Program-made: the position numbers and the translations under genes | Assembly (NCBI GenBank): GCA_004554245.1 | Contig: SFND01000016.1 | Coordinates: 1 to 48,919 of the forward strand | Length of the DNA: 48,919 nucleotides | Direction of reading: 5' to 3' | Source of the DNA: Oribacterium sp. | GTDB lineage: Bacteria; Bacillota_A; Clostridia; Lachnospirales; Lachnospiraceae | Part shown: positions 24,305-32,850 of the stretch, piece after piece | Position numbering within the stretch: position 1 is the stretch's first letter | Layout of the letters: the number at the start of each line of letters is the position of its first letter | The notes under the pieces: model-generated | What the model was told of the DNA's origin: nothing | The model's input: only the letters and a program-made list of their open reading frames with translations | Database searches by the model: none

Positions 24305-25181
24305 GAAAAGTACAAAATCAAAAATGATCAGCCGTTTCCGCGGCGGTATTCAGGCGGAGGCGACGCTGCTCACAAACCTCCACCTGCCGAATTTCCGGAC
24401 GGGCCGCATCTACCAGGGGCAGGGCAAGATCGCCTGCGTTCCGGGGCTCAACTGCTATTCTTGCCCGGCGGCGTCCGGTGCCTGCCCGATCGGTGCCTTT
24501 CAGGCTGTGGTCGGCTCGTCGAGCTTCCGCTTCTCCTACTACATCACCGGCTTCCTGATCCTCCTAGGCGTGCTGCTCGGCCGCTTCATCTGCGGCTTCC
24601 TGTGCCCGTTCGGCTGGTTTCAGGAGCTGCTGCACAAGCTTCCTGGGAAGAAGCTCTCCACGAAGAAGCTGAAGCCGCTCACGTACCTGAAGTACCTCGT
24701 CCTGTTCCTCATGGTGGTGCTGCTTCCGGCCTTCGCGGTCGACGAGCTCGGCATGGGCGATCCGTTTTTCTGCAAGTACCTCTGCCCGCAGGGTGTACTC
24801 GAGGGCGCGATTCCGCTCTCGCTGGCAAACGCCGGCATCCGCTCGGCGCTCGGTCCGCTTTTCCGCTGGAAGCTGCTCATCCTGATCGTGGTCGTCGTCC
24901 TGAGCATCCTCATCTACCGCCCGTTCTGCAAGTGGCTCTGCCCGCTCGGTGCCTTCTACGCACTCATGAACCGCGTGTCGTTGCTCACGATCGAGGCCAA
25001 TGCTGAGAACTGTATTTCCTGCGGGAAATGCGCGAAAGCCTGCGAGATGGATGTCGACATCCTGAAGTCCCCGAACCACGCGGAGTGCATCCGCTGCGGC
25101 AAGTGCATCAGCGCCTGCCCGACCGACGCGCTTCACTTCCGCTACGGATTCGGGGAACAGAAGCAGCAGGCAGATACATAA
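24297..25181 (+). CDS. Membrane-bound 4Fe-4S ferredoxin-like protein
   Basis: About 294 residues, related to NapH/NosR/CcoG-type polyferredoxins. It has about five membrane segments and several Cys motifs. CVPGLNCYSC and ACPIGA are followed by CGFLCPFGW and CKWLCPLGA (each C-x3-CP). The C-terminus has two classic clusters, CISCGKCAKACEMD and CIRCGKCISACPTD. It likely moves electrons across or along the membrane. The start is uncertain. TTG 24297 has GGAG at a good distance and gives the usual basic N-terminus, while ATG 24324 lacks a ribosome site. No stop or frameshift is seen. Confidence 0.88.
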   Translation: MDKKSTKSKMISRFRGGIQAEATLLTNLHLPNFRTGRIYQGQGKIACVPGLNCYSCPAASGACPIGAFQAVVGSSSFRFSYYITGFLILLGVLLGRFICGFLCPFGWFQELLHKLPGKKLSTKKLKPLTYLKYLVLFLMVVLLPAFAVDELGMGDPFFCKYLCPQGVLEGAIPLSLANAGIRSALGPLFRWKLLILIVVVVLSILIYRPFCKWLCPLGAFYALMNRVSLLTIEANAENCISCGKCAKACEMDVDILKSPNHAECIRCGKCISACPTDALHFRYGFGEQKQQADT

Positions 25182-25332
25182 TTACACAAACGAGAAAGTT
25201 TCGGAAAATCAGCATTGTCCCAACCCCATAATGCTGAATTCTGGAAAGAAACAGAGTCTGCGAACACTGATAATGTAGAATTTCCGGAAAGGATTTGTTT
25301 GTGAAAAGCCCGACCATCAAATATAGAAAGAA

Positions 25333-26034
25333 ATGGAAAGAAAAATGAGAAAAACAAGAATGACGAAAATCGAAACCTTTGCCCTCGCTTTTGCACTGAG
25401 CCTGAGTCTTGCAGCGTGTGGCGGCGCTGCAAATACGAACAGCGCAGCAGCTACTGCGGCGGCAGGTGAAAGCGTAAGTGCCGGTTCTGCTGGCATGACA
25501 GGAGACACCGGGGTTAGTGGCATGACGGGTGGAAGCGCGAATACGGCGGGGGGCGATGCAGGCACCGCGGGTGACAGTGCGGACGCCTTCCCGAGCTTCG
25601 AGGGCCAGGATCTCGATGGCAACCCGGTCGACAGCGCGACGCTTTTCTCGAACAACGCCGTTACCGTCGTCAACTTCTGGTTCACCACATGTAAGCCTTG
25701 CGTCGGCGAGCTGCCGGATCTCGAGGCGCTTCATCAGGAGCTCGCGAAAAAGGGCGGCACCGTGATCGGCATCAATGCCTTCACCCTCGACGGCAGCACG
25801 AAGGACACGAACGAAGCGAAGTCCGTGCTCGAGCAGCAGGGCGTGACCTATCCGAACATCTGGTTCGCCTCGAACAGCGACGCCGGCCTCTTTACCGCCG
25901 GACTCTACGCCTTCCCGACCACCTACGTCGTCGACCGGAACGGCCGCATCGTCGGCGACCCGATCGTCGGTGGGATCTCCTCCGACGCGCAGATGAAGAA
26001 GCTGAACGCCCTCATCGACCAGGCCCTGTCTTAA
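25333..26034 (+). CDS. TlpA-like thioredoxin-fold lipoprotein
   Basis: A 233-residue secreted lipoprotein. The signal peptide ends in the lipobox LSLAAC (Cys about residue 29). A 50-residue Gly/Ala/Thr/Ser-rich spacer follows, then an AhpC/TlpA-type redoxin domain with the active site FWFTTCKPCVGELP (C-K-P-C) and the cis-Pro region YAFPTTYVVDRNGRIVG. It should act outside the membrane as a disulfide reductase. It sits downstream of the CXXC protein and membrane ferredoxin, which could supply electrons. ATG 25345 is an alternative start; neither has a strong ribosome site. Confidence 0.88.
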   Translation: MERKMRKTRMTKIETFALAFALSLSLAACGGAANTNSAAATAAAGESVSAGSAGMTGDTGVSGMTGGSANTAGGDAGTAGDSADAFPSFEGQDLDGNPVDSATLFSNNAVTVVNFWFTTCKPCVGELPDLEALHQELAKKGGTVIGINAFTLDGSTKDTNEAKSVLEQQGVTYPNIWFASNSDAGLFTAGLYAFPTTYVVDRNGRIVGDPIVGGISSDAQMKKLNALIDQALS

Positions 26035-26118
26035 GAATTTCGTAAGGGGGTCTGACCCCATTAAATTTTTCTAAACAGAATCTAAACAGAAGTTTATGGG
26101 GTCAGACCCCATAAACTG
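26033..26118. repeat. REP-like element A, copy 4
   Basis: This is the best-preserved copy. CTTAAGAATTTCGTAAG leads to palindrome GGGGTCTGACCCC (26047-26059), an AT-rich spacer, then GGGGTCAGACCCC (26098-26110) and ATAAACT. It begins at the stop codon of the tlpA-like gene and ends about 13 bp before the next start codon. Confidence 0.88.
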
Positions 26119-26130
26119 AAGGGACGCAAC

Positions 26131-27114
26131 ATGATTCACATTTTCACCGCACTTTATCCGGAGGCGAAGCCGCTGATTCAGGCGCTCAGCCTGAAAAAAC
26201 GCGCCACCCAGACGCACTACCAGCAGTTCCTCTCCGAGGAGGGGGACCTCAGTCTGACCATCACCGGTGTGGGGCCGCTGCAGGCGGCCGCTGTGACTGC
26301 CTCGGTCCTCACGGATTACGACGCCGGTGCACAGGACCAGCTCCTCTCGCTCGGCACCGCGGCTCGACTGACCACGTGCCCGGCATCCATGTATCATGTA
26401 AATAAAATCACGGAAGCAGCTACCATGCGGGATTTCTATCCGGATATGCTTCTGAACACAGGCCTTCCGGAGGCCTCGCTGATCACCGGCGCGAAGCTGT
26501 ATACGAAGCAGGAATCTGGATATGCGGCAGATCTCTACGACATGGAGGCCGCCGCGATCTACCAGGCGGCGTCGATGTTTCTCGGACCGCATCAGATGAA
26601 CTTCCTGCGCATCGTGACCGACGATGGGCTGACGCAGGAAGAGATGGAAACCGGAATGACCATGCATACGGTAACAAATGCAGCATCTGGAACCGAGTCG
26701 AAGCCGGCAGTAGGTACGGAAGCGTCCGCCCCTCGCTCCCTCGCTGCGCATGTGACCGACTGCGTCGAGCAGCAGGTGGATACCATCGTCACAGTGGTGG
26801 ATAAGCTCCGCGCGCTGATGGCGGCGGAGGCCGCCGGGCACCAGGTGCTCACGGAAAACGAGCAGCAGCTGGTGGATAAACTCATCGCCGATGCGCACTT
26901 TTCGAAGGTGATGGCGGATGAATGTGTACAGCTCATCCGTTATGCGGCGCTCAGCGAGCTCGACTGGCAGCAGCCGATCGCGGCACTCTACGCGGAGGGT
27001 CTCGTGCCGACCCGCGATAAGCGCGCCGGGAAGATCATCCTGGAGCGGCACCTCAGGGCGCGCATCCTCGATGATCGCTGTAAAAGAGATCAATCCGCAG
27101 GCATGAAAGCGTGA
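26131..27114 (+). CDS. Nucleoside phosphorylase-like protein
   Basis: 327 residues. The first ~175 resemble the MTA/SAH nucleosidase and nucleoside phosphorylase fold: ALYPEAKPLI at the N-terminus, LTITGVGPLQAAA and the DMEAAAIYQAA motif that contains the purine/ribose-contacting Glu. A short low-complexity link (about 182-202) leads to an all-helical C-terminal part of unknown type. It lies 145 bp before an SPL-family radical SAM gene; I recall this pairing in other Clostridia, which suggests a shared process such as base-damage handling (inference). The substrate is unknown. The start follows a REP-like element and AAGGGACG. Confidence 0.75.
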   Translation: MIHIFTALYPEAKPLIQALSLKKRATQTHYQQFLSEEGDLSLTITGVGPLQAAAVTASVLTDYDAGAQDQLLSLGTAARLTTCPASMYHVNKITEAATMRDFYPDMLLNTGLPEASLITGAKLYTKQESGYAADLYDMEAAAIYQAASMFLGPHQMNFLRIVTDDGLTQEEMETGMTMHTVTNAASGTESKPAVGTEASAPRSLAAHVTDCVEQQVDTIVTVVDKLRALMAAEAAGHQVLTENEQQLVDKLIADAHFSKVMADECVQLIRYAALSELDWQQPIAALYAEGLVPTRDKRAGKIILERHLRARILDDRCKRDQSAGMKA

Positions 27115-27220
27115 AGGGCAAGTGATTTCAGGATGCATGGATATGCAGCTGCCGAAATCAAATCGGGCGTGCAGAGCTTAGTGCCAGCGGCGCAGTGTCG
27201 ATGCGCACCACCCAAGTGGT

Positions 27221-27237
27221 GGTCGCCTGCATTGGCC
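27221..27237 (-). repeat. Intergenic repeat B core
   Basis: On the minus strand this reads GGCCAATGCAGGCGACC, the same 17-mer type as at 34474 inside the VWA gene. It is preceded by ACCACCCAAGTGGTGGT, a small hairpin. Confidence 0.6.
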
Positions 27238-27259
27238 AGATAAAGAGAAGGGAAACAGT

Positions 27260-28282
27260 ATGCAAGGGGATTTTCTGAACCCGTCATTTTCACATATCTA
27301 CATCGAGCGGGCGGTCGACCAGGATCCGCGCTGGCGGGCGCGGGCGGAGCAGATCCTGCGGCACTTTCCGCGGGCAACCTGCATCCCGATCGAGCACTAC
27401 AAGGATGTCTTCAACCGGCGGCACCAGAGCTATCCGGCGCAGCATCGCACGCAGGCGCTGATCCTCGCGGTGAAGCATGGCCGCTCCGTCTATCCGGGCG
27501 CGCCGGTGTGCCAGAGCATGGGTGAAGAGCACTTCTACTACGCGAGCTCGATGATGAACTGCCTGTTCGACTGCGAGTACTGCTACCTGAAGGGCATGTA
27601 CCCGTCCGGGAATCTCGTGATTTTCCTGAATCTGGAGGACATCTTCGCGGAGGTCGAGGCCCTGCTTCGCCAGCACCCGGTCTACCTCTGCATCTCCTAC
27701 GACACGGACCTCCTCGCGATCGAGCCGCTCTGTGGCTACGTGAAGGCCTGGACCGACTTCACCGCCGCGCACCCCGATCTCAGCATTGAGATCCGCACGA
27801 AGTCCGGCAGCGAGCACCTGTGGGAGGGTCTCAATCCCTGCCCGCGGAACATTTTCGCCTTCACGCTGTCGCCGGACTACGTCGTCTCGCACTATGAGCA
27901 CCGGACCGGCACCCTCACCCAGCGGCTCGCGAGTATCCGCCGCGGCATGGCGCTCGGCTTCACGATCCGTCTCTGCTTCGACCCGATGATCGCCTGCCCG
28001 GACTGGCGCACGGTCTACGGTGGGATGCTGGACGAGGTGCTCCGCACGATTCCGATGGCGGCGGTGCGCGACGTCAGCCTCGGCAGCTTCCGCCTGAGCG
28101 ACAGCTACCTGAAGCAGATGCGCCGGAACATGCCGGATAGCGCCGTCGTCCAGTACCCTTACGTCAATGAAAACGGCGTCTATCATTATGACGCAGCGCT
28201 GACGGAGGAGATGGAGCGCTTCATGCTGGAGCGCCTCACGACCGTCCTGCCGCGCGAGCGGATCTTCCGCTGGGAGAGCTGA
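27260..28282 (+). CDS. SPL-family radical SAM protein
   Basis: 340 residues, homologous to spore photoproduct lyase, which repairs the thymine dimer of UV-damaged spore DNA by a radical SAM reaction. The cluster motif is CLFDCEYC (C-x3-C-x2-C) at about residue 101. A Cys in YLCISYDTDLLAIE sits where the hydrogen-donor Cys of the Bacillus enzyme (C141) is expected. Length fits SPL (about 340). The region lacks sporulation genes, so the substrate may not be spore photoproduct; SPL homologues are known in non-spore formers. It follows the nucleoside-phosphorylase-like gene. Confidence 0.85.
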   Translation: MQGDFLNPSFSHIYIERAVDQDPRWRARAEQILRHFPRATCIPIEHYKDVFNRRHQSYPAQHRTQALILAVKHGRSVYPGAPVCQSMGEEHFYYASSMMNCLFDCEYCYLKGMYPSGNLVIFLNLEDIFAEVEALLRQHPVYLCISYDTDLLAIEPLCGYVKAWTDFTAAHPDLSIEIRTKSGSEHLWEGLNPCPRNIFAFTLSPDYVVSHYEHRTGTLTQRLASIRRGMALGFTIRLCFDPMIACPDWRTVYGGMLDEVLRTIPMAAVRDVSLGSFRLSDSYLKQMRRNMPDSAVVQYPYVNENGVYHYDAALTEEMERFMLERLTTVLPRERIFRWES

Positions 28283-28298
28283 CTTCCCTCGGTGATTC

Positions 28299-28315
28299 GG
28301 CCAATGCAGTCGGCC
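28299..28315 (+). repeat. Intergenic repeat B core
   Basis: GGCCAATGCAGTCGGCC, 16 bp after the stop of the SPL gene. It differs at two positions from the tilS copy GGCCAATGCAATCGACC and shares the preceding GATTC. Confidence 0.65.
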
Positions 28316-28430
28316 TCCGCGCCGGGACCCGCTCCGGGCGTCACGGCTCCGTTGCGCTCCGCACGACATCCCGGTGTCGCGACATCGATGCATCCTCGAA
28401 AACATGTCACGGAAAGAAAGAGATATTACT

Positions 28431-29282
28431 ATGGAAGAAAGTCAGAAAAAAGTGGCGCTGGTGACCGGCGCTTCCTCCGGCATTGGCCGCGCGATCAGTG
28501 CGCGCCTCCTCGCGCTCGGCTACGAGGTTTATGGCATTGGCCGGCAGTTCCCGGCGGAGCTTCCGAAGGCTTTGGTCAATGCAACCGATCGGTCTGCAGG
28601 CACCCGTCCGCAGGCCCCGCTCGCGCCGGAAGCAGAGGCAGCGGCCAGGACGCCGACGAATCCGTCTGCTTCTGAAATCGCTGCAGCCGCCGGGCCGCCC
28701 GTCACCTTTCACCCGATCGTCTGCGATCTCCTGGATACGAAGAAGCTGCAGAGTGTCGTGGCGGCACTTCAGAAGGAGTGGAAGCAGGAGAAGAGAACCC
28801 TCACACTCCTCGTCAATAACGCCGGCACCGCGTACTATGGGCTTCACGAGGAGCTGCGTCCGGAAGGAATCTCCGAGATGGTGCGCGTGAACCTCGAGGT
28901 GCCGATGCTCCTCACGCAGCAGCTGCTTCGGACACTGAAGCAGAACCACGGCACGGTCATCAACATTTCCTCGGTGACCGCGATCGGCTCGAACCCGCAC
29001 GGCGTCGCCTACGGTGCGACGAAGGCTGGGCTTCTCAGCTTCAGCCGGAGTCTCTTCGATGAAGCGCGGAAGTATGGTGTGCGCGTGACGGCGATCCTCC
29101 CGGACATGACCGACACCGAGCTTTACCGCCATGCCGACTTCACGGCGGATCCCGCGATGGACGCGCACCTCGAAGCAGAAGATGTCGCTGACGCTGTCGA
29201 GTATGCATTGACTACCCGCGCCGGCACCTGCATCCCGGAGATCATCCTGCGGCCGCAGCTCCACCGGATCAAGAAGAAGTGA
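28431..29282 (+). CDS. Short-chain dehydrogenase/reductase
   Basis: 283 residues. Rossmann motif TGASSGIG at residues 12-19, NNAG motif (LLVNNAGTAYYG), catalytic Ser in INISSVTAIGS and Tyr-x3-Lys in YGATKAG. A NAD(P)-dependent oxidoreductase with unknown substrate. A 40-residue Ala/Pro/Thr-rich segment at about 46-85 (ATDRSAGTRPQAP and beyond) lies between the first beta-alpha units, where SDRs normally have a short link. Its DNA starts with GGTCAATGCAACCGATC (28574), a variant of repeat B. ATG 28431 is chosen because the Rossmann fold follows at once; ATG 28374 would add 19 unsupported residues. Confidence 0.85.
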   Translation: MEESQKKVALVTGASSGIGRAISARLLALGYEVYGIGRQFPAELPKALVNATDRSAGTRPQAPLAPEAEAAARTPTNPSASEIAAAAGPPVTFHPIVCDLLDTKKLQSVVAALQKEWKQEKRTLTLLVNNAGTAYYGLHEELRPEGISEMVRVNLEVPMLLTQQLLRTLKQNHGTVINISSVTAIGSNPHGVAYGATKAGLLSFSRSLFDEARKYGVRVTAILPDMTDTELYRHADFTADPAMDAHLEAEDVADAVEYALTTRAGTCIPEIILRPQLHRIKKK

Positions 29283-29397
29283 AGCGAGTGCCGGCATGGC
29301 TGCTCGGGAAGAAAATGTCCCCGGGCGGTCATCTGCTGACCGGCGGAAACATTGGCCTAGGCGAGTTCTAAAAAAACCATGAACTCCCGGCGACTAA

Positions 29398-29426
29398 TTG
29401 ACAGCACATAGGGCGAGTGGTATTCT
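29398..29426 (+). promoter_or_regulatory. Promoter of lon
   Basis: A consensus TTGACA at 29398-29403, a 17-bp spacer and TATTCT at 29421-29426. The expected start site near 29433 falls just before the CIRCE operator. Confidence 0.8.
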
Positions 29427-29435
29427 TTTATAGAA

Positions 29436-29462
29436 TTGGCACTCGTATAAGTAGACTGCTAA
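29436..29462 (+). promoter_or_regulatory. CIRCE operator (HrcA site) before lon
   Basis: TTGGCACTC, nine bases, then GACTGCTAA. The consensus is TTAGCACTC-N9-GAGTGCTAA; each half has one mismatch and the 9-bp spacing is exact. It directly follows the -10 box, the usual position for HrcA repression. lon would therefore be part of the HrcA heat-shock regulon. Confidence 0.85.
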
Positions 29463-29539
29463 CAGGCTGCGACCTGCAGTGGGAGAGTGTCGTTCAAAAA
29501 GCCTTGTGTTCACACAAACTCTTTTCAGGAGCATAAAAT

Positions 29540-31939
29540 ATGAAAGTTTTACCACTTTACAACGTGCTGGTGTTACCGCACTCCAATATATTTTTCCAGA
29601 CCCAGGCCTTCCGTGCGATGGCCGGGAATAACATCTACCAGGGTGATGAAGTGACCATCCTCGTCCTCCGGGATCAGCAGACGCGCGAGGAGATGACGGC
29701 GGAGAGCTTTTATCCGATCGGCGTCGAGGGCGTCGTCGAGGAGATCAGTACGGACGGTTACGTCGTCGTGCAGACCGCGGCGCGTGTCGACGTGCATCAG
29801 GTGCTGGTCAACGAGAATCACGAGATCTTCGTTGAGACGACGAAGCGCGCGGACATCATGGATATGGATCCGGCCGAGGCGCACATGAAGCTCGCGAAAA
29901 TCAAGGAAGGGCTCCGCGAGATGCTGTCCCGTTTCCGTTTCGGCGACATGATGCGCACCTACATCGATCAGTACAGCTCGATCGAGGAGGCGGCGTCGGT
30001 GCTCAGCTCATGGCTCACCCTCACGAACGAGGAGCGCTACAGCCTGCTGCAGGAGGACTCGACGAAGAAGCGTTTCGAACGCCTCGAGCGCATCATCTAT
30101 GAGTATTCCGAGGTCGCGAAGGTGACCTCCGACGCGCAGTCGGCGCAGCAGGAGGACTATCAGAAGGCGTACAAGGAGCAGGCACTCCGTAAGCAGATCG
30201 ACTATCTCCAGAACGAGCTCGACGAGATGCATCCGGAGCAGGTATCCGATGCCCGAAAGTATGAGCGGAAGATCGAGGAATCCGGCATGAACGAGGAGGC
30301 GAAGCGCGAAGCGACGAAGGTCCTGAACCGTGTGAAGAACGACGGCGCGAATTCTGCCGAGTCCGGCATGCTCTACGATTACCTCGATTTCGTGACCGGT
30401 CTTTCCTGGAAGAAGGAAGCGCCGGAGACCATCAACCTCGGCGAGGCCCAGCAGATCCTCGATGAGGATCATTTCGGCATGAAGAAGGTGAAGGAGCGTA
30501 TCATCCAGCAGATCGCGGTGATGAACCTCCGGAAGTCCCAGGCCGGCTCCATCCTCGTCTTCGTCGGTGCCCCGGGTACCGGCAAGACCTCGATCGGAAA
30601 GTCCATCGCGAAGGCGCTGCACCGCAAGTACGTGCGCGTTTCCCTCGGCGGCGTACGGGATGAAGCGGATATCCGCGGCCACCGCCGTACCTACATCGGG
30701 GCGATGCCGGGCCGTATCATGGATGGCATCGCGAAGGCCGGCGTGTCGAATCCGGTCATGGTGCTTGACGAGATCGACAAGCTCTCGAGCTCCTTTAACG
30801 GTGATCCGGCGAGCGCCCTCCTCGAGGTCCTCGATCCGGAGCAGAACAACAGCTTCACCGATCACTACATGAACGTACCGTATGATCTCAGTGACGTGTT
30901 CTTCGTCTGCACGGCAAACACCCTCGACACGATCCCGTCTCCGCTGCTGAACCGTATGGAGGTCATCGAGTTCCAGGGCTACACTCCGAGCGAGAAGCTC
31001 GAGATCGCGAAGCGTCATCTCTTCCCGAAGGCCCTGAAGAACGTCGGCCTCGCGGAGGGCGATGTGGCGCTCACGGATGACGTTCTCGACACGATCATCT
31101 CGGACTATACACGCGAAGGCGGCGTCCGTGGCCTGAAGAAGCGCCTCGACACCCTCTGCCGTATCGCCGCGGTGAAGTACATCCAGGAAGAGGAGACCGC
31201 CGCGTCTGCTCTGGCCAATGCTGAGACGACCGTTGAAGCCACCACGGCCTCGCAGCCGGAAGCCGGTACGCCGGTCGCCGTCTCCACTTCGACCGCAGCT
31301 GCTGAAAAGCATCCGGTGATCCAGGTGACCCGCGAGAACCTGCGCGACTTCCTCGACATGCACGCCCTTCCGCATAACAAGGTGAAGGCCTCTGCACAGC
31401 CGGGCGTCGTCACCGGCCTCGCCTGGACCCAGGTCGGCGGCGAGATCCTCTACATCGAAAGCCTCTTCACGAAGGGCAGCGGCAAGACGATCATCACCGG
31501 CCAGCTTGGCGACGTCATGAAGGAGTCCAGCGCCATCGCGCAGGCCCTCGTGCAGTCCCGTTTCCCGGAGCAGGCGGAGCTCTTCGAGAAAAACGACCTG
31601 CATATCCACGTGCCGGACGGCTCGACCCCGAAGGACGGCCCATCGGCCGGCATCACCATGACGACCGCTATCGCCTCCCTCGTAACCGGCATCCCGGTAC
31701 CGCCGAACATCGCTATGACCGGTGAAGTTTCCCTCGAAGGCGTCGTCAGCGCCATCGGCGGCCTCCCGGAGAAGCTCATGGCCGCAGAGCGCGCCGGCGT
31801 CCAGAAGGTTTTCATCCCGAAGGAGAACATTGACGACCTCCGCGATGTCGCCGCCGAAGTCCGCGACAGGCTCGAGATCATCCCGGTGGAAAGCATCGAA
31901 GAAGTGCTGACCGCACTCGGCATCCTGAAACACAAGTGA
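29540..31939 (+). CDS. lon: ATP-dependent protease Lon
   Basis: A 799-residue cytoplasmic AAA+ serine protease for damaged and regulatory proteins. The N-terminal substrate domain (1-200) is followed by a coiled coil, then the AAA module with Walker A GAPGTGKTSIGKS (about 343) and VMVLDEIDK. The proteolytic domain has catalytic Ser in PKDGPSAGITM (about 702) and Lys in LPEKLMAAERAG (about 745). Residues about 554-595, between the AAA lid and the protease domain, are an Ala/Thr/Ser-rich segment not seen in the family; its DNA starts at a repeat B core (31213). AGGAG precedes ATG 29540. It has a strong promoter with a CIRCE element. Confidence 0.96.
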   Translation: MKVLPLYNVLVLPHSNIFFQTQAFRAMAGNNIYQGDEVTILVLRDQQTREEMTAESFYPIGVEGVVEEISTDGYVVVQTAARVDVHQVLVNENHEIFVETTKRADIMDMDPAEAHMKLAKIKEGLREMLSRFRFGDMMRTYIDQYSSIEEAASVLSSWLTLTNEERYSLLQEDSTKKRFERLERIIYEYSEVAKVTSDAQSAQQEDYQKAYKEQALRKQIDYLQNELDEMHPEQVSDARKYERKIEESGMNEEAKREATKVLNRVKNDGANSAESGMLYDYLDFVTGLSWKKEAPETINLGEAQQILDEDHFGMKKVKERIIQQIAVMNLRKSQAGSILVFVGAPGTGKTSIGKSIAKALHRKYVRVSLGGVRDEADIRGHRRTYIGAMPGRIMDGIAKAGVSNPVMVLDEIDKLSSSFNGDPASALLEVLDPEQNNSFTDHYMNVPYDLSDVFFVCTANTLDTIPSPLLNRMEVIEFQGYTPSEKLEIAKRHLFPKALKNVGLAEGDVALTDDVLDTIISDYTREGGVRGLKKRLDTLCRIAAVKYIQEEETAASALANAETTVEATTASQPEAGTPVAVSTSTAAAEKHPVIQVTRENLRDFLDMHALPHNKVKASAQPGVVTGLAWTQVGGEILYIESLFTKGSGKTIITGQLGDVMKESSAIAQALVQSRFPEQAELFEKNDLHIHVPDGSTPKDGPSAGITMTTAIASLVTGIPVPPNIAMTGEVSLEGVVSAIGGLPEKLMAAERAGVQKVFIPKENIDDLRDVAAEVRDRLEIIPVESIEEVLTALGILKHK

Positions 31940-31959
31940 CTCCACCAGAAGAGGATATT

Positions 31960-32850
31960 ATGAAGCGAAAATATCCACCTCATCGTATTATAAAGAGATT
32001 GTCAATGCAGTCGATCACTACGTCTGTGCTGGCCCGTATACTGCTCAGCGCACTGCTTGCTCTCAGCTTCACGATGAGCGTCTGTGCGCAGACGAACACG
32101 AAAACGAAGGTGGCCTGCGTCGGGGATTCGCTGACACGCGGCTATCTCCTCGAGGACGCGCAGTCCTACCCGGCGCAGCTGCAGCAGCTGCTGGGCGCGC
32201 AGTATGAGGTGCGGAACTTCGGTCATACCTCGAGCTACGTCATCGACGACGGCCCGGTCGAGTACCGGAACACGGAGGATTACACGGCGGCCATCCAGTA
32301 CGACGCCGACATCCTGATCTTTATGTTCGGGGCCAATGATGTGGGCGCGTACAACTTCACGCCGCTCTACTTCCAGAATCAGTACAGGGAGCTGATCGAC
32401 AGCTTCCGGCAGACGAAGAAGCACCCGAAGATCTATCTCATCATCGCACCGGACTCCCGTGACCTTCACTTCGGCCTGATCCAGCAGACGATTCAGCCGG
32501 TGATGACCCTCGGGCAGCAGCTCCCGGCGATCGTGATCAACCCGTACTACCTCTTCCTCGGGCACCCGGAGGACTACCTCAGCGACGGCCTGCACCTCAC
32601 CGGCACTGCGTATGGAAAGCTCGCACAGCTCGTGTATCAGGCGATGCAAGGGAGCGTAGCCTATGTGGAGGCACCGGTCGAGCCGATCTCCCCGGAAGTG
32701 CAGGCGGAAAACAACCGCCTCTTCCAGCAGGCCACCGAGTATCAGGCCGCTGAGCGCGCCTCGAAGGCAGCCGCCCTCGCGGAGCTCCGTCAGAAGTACC
32801 CGAATTATGAAACGACAGGACTTTGGATCGCACATGGCATTCACATTTGA
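31960..32850 (+). CDS. Secreted SGNH/GDSL hydrolase
   Basis: 296 residues. An N-terminal membrane segment or signal peptide (LLSALLALSFTMSVCAQ, about 22-43) is followed by an SGNH esterase domain with block I GDSLTRG, block III FGANDVGAYN and block V DGLHLTG (Asp-x-x-His). A role in deacetylating or de-esterifying carbohydrate or cell-wall material is likely but not provable. ATG 31960 is chosen over 31936 because GAGGA precedes it. It lies 20 bp after lon, and its last 17 bp overlap the next gene, so lon to the MoxR gene may be one operon. Confidence 0.85.
   Translation: MKRKYPPHRIIKRLSMQSITTSVLARILLSALLALSFTMSVCAQTNTKTKVACVGDSLTRGYLLEDAQSYPAQLQQLLGAQYEVRNFGHTSSYVIDDGPVEYRNTEDYTAAIQYDADILIFMFGANDVGAYNFTPLYFQNQYRELIDSFRQTKKHPKIYLIIAPDSRDLHFGLIQQTIQPVMTLGQQLPAIVINPYYLFLGHPEDYLSDGLHLTGTAYGKLAQLVYQAMQGSVAYVEAPVEPISPEVQAENNRLFQQATEYQAAERASKAAALAELRQKYPNYETTGLWIAHGIHI

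Noticed and set aside
28480..28488. GCATTGGCC in the Rossmann motif of the SDR as a repeat B end
   Set aside because: It encodes the conserved TGASSGIGRAI motif and is native.
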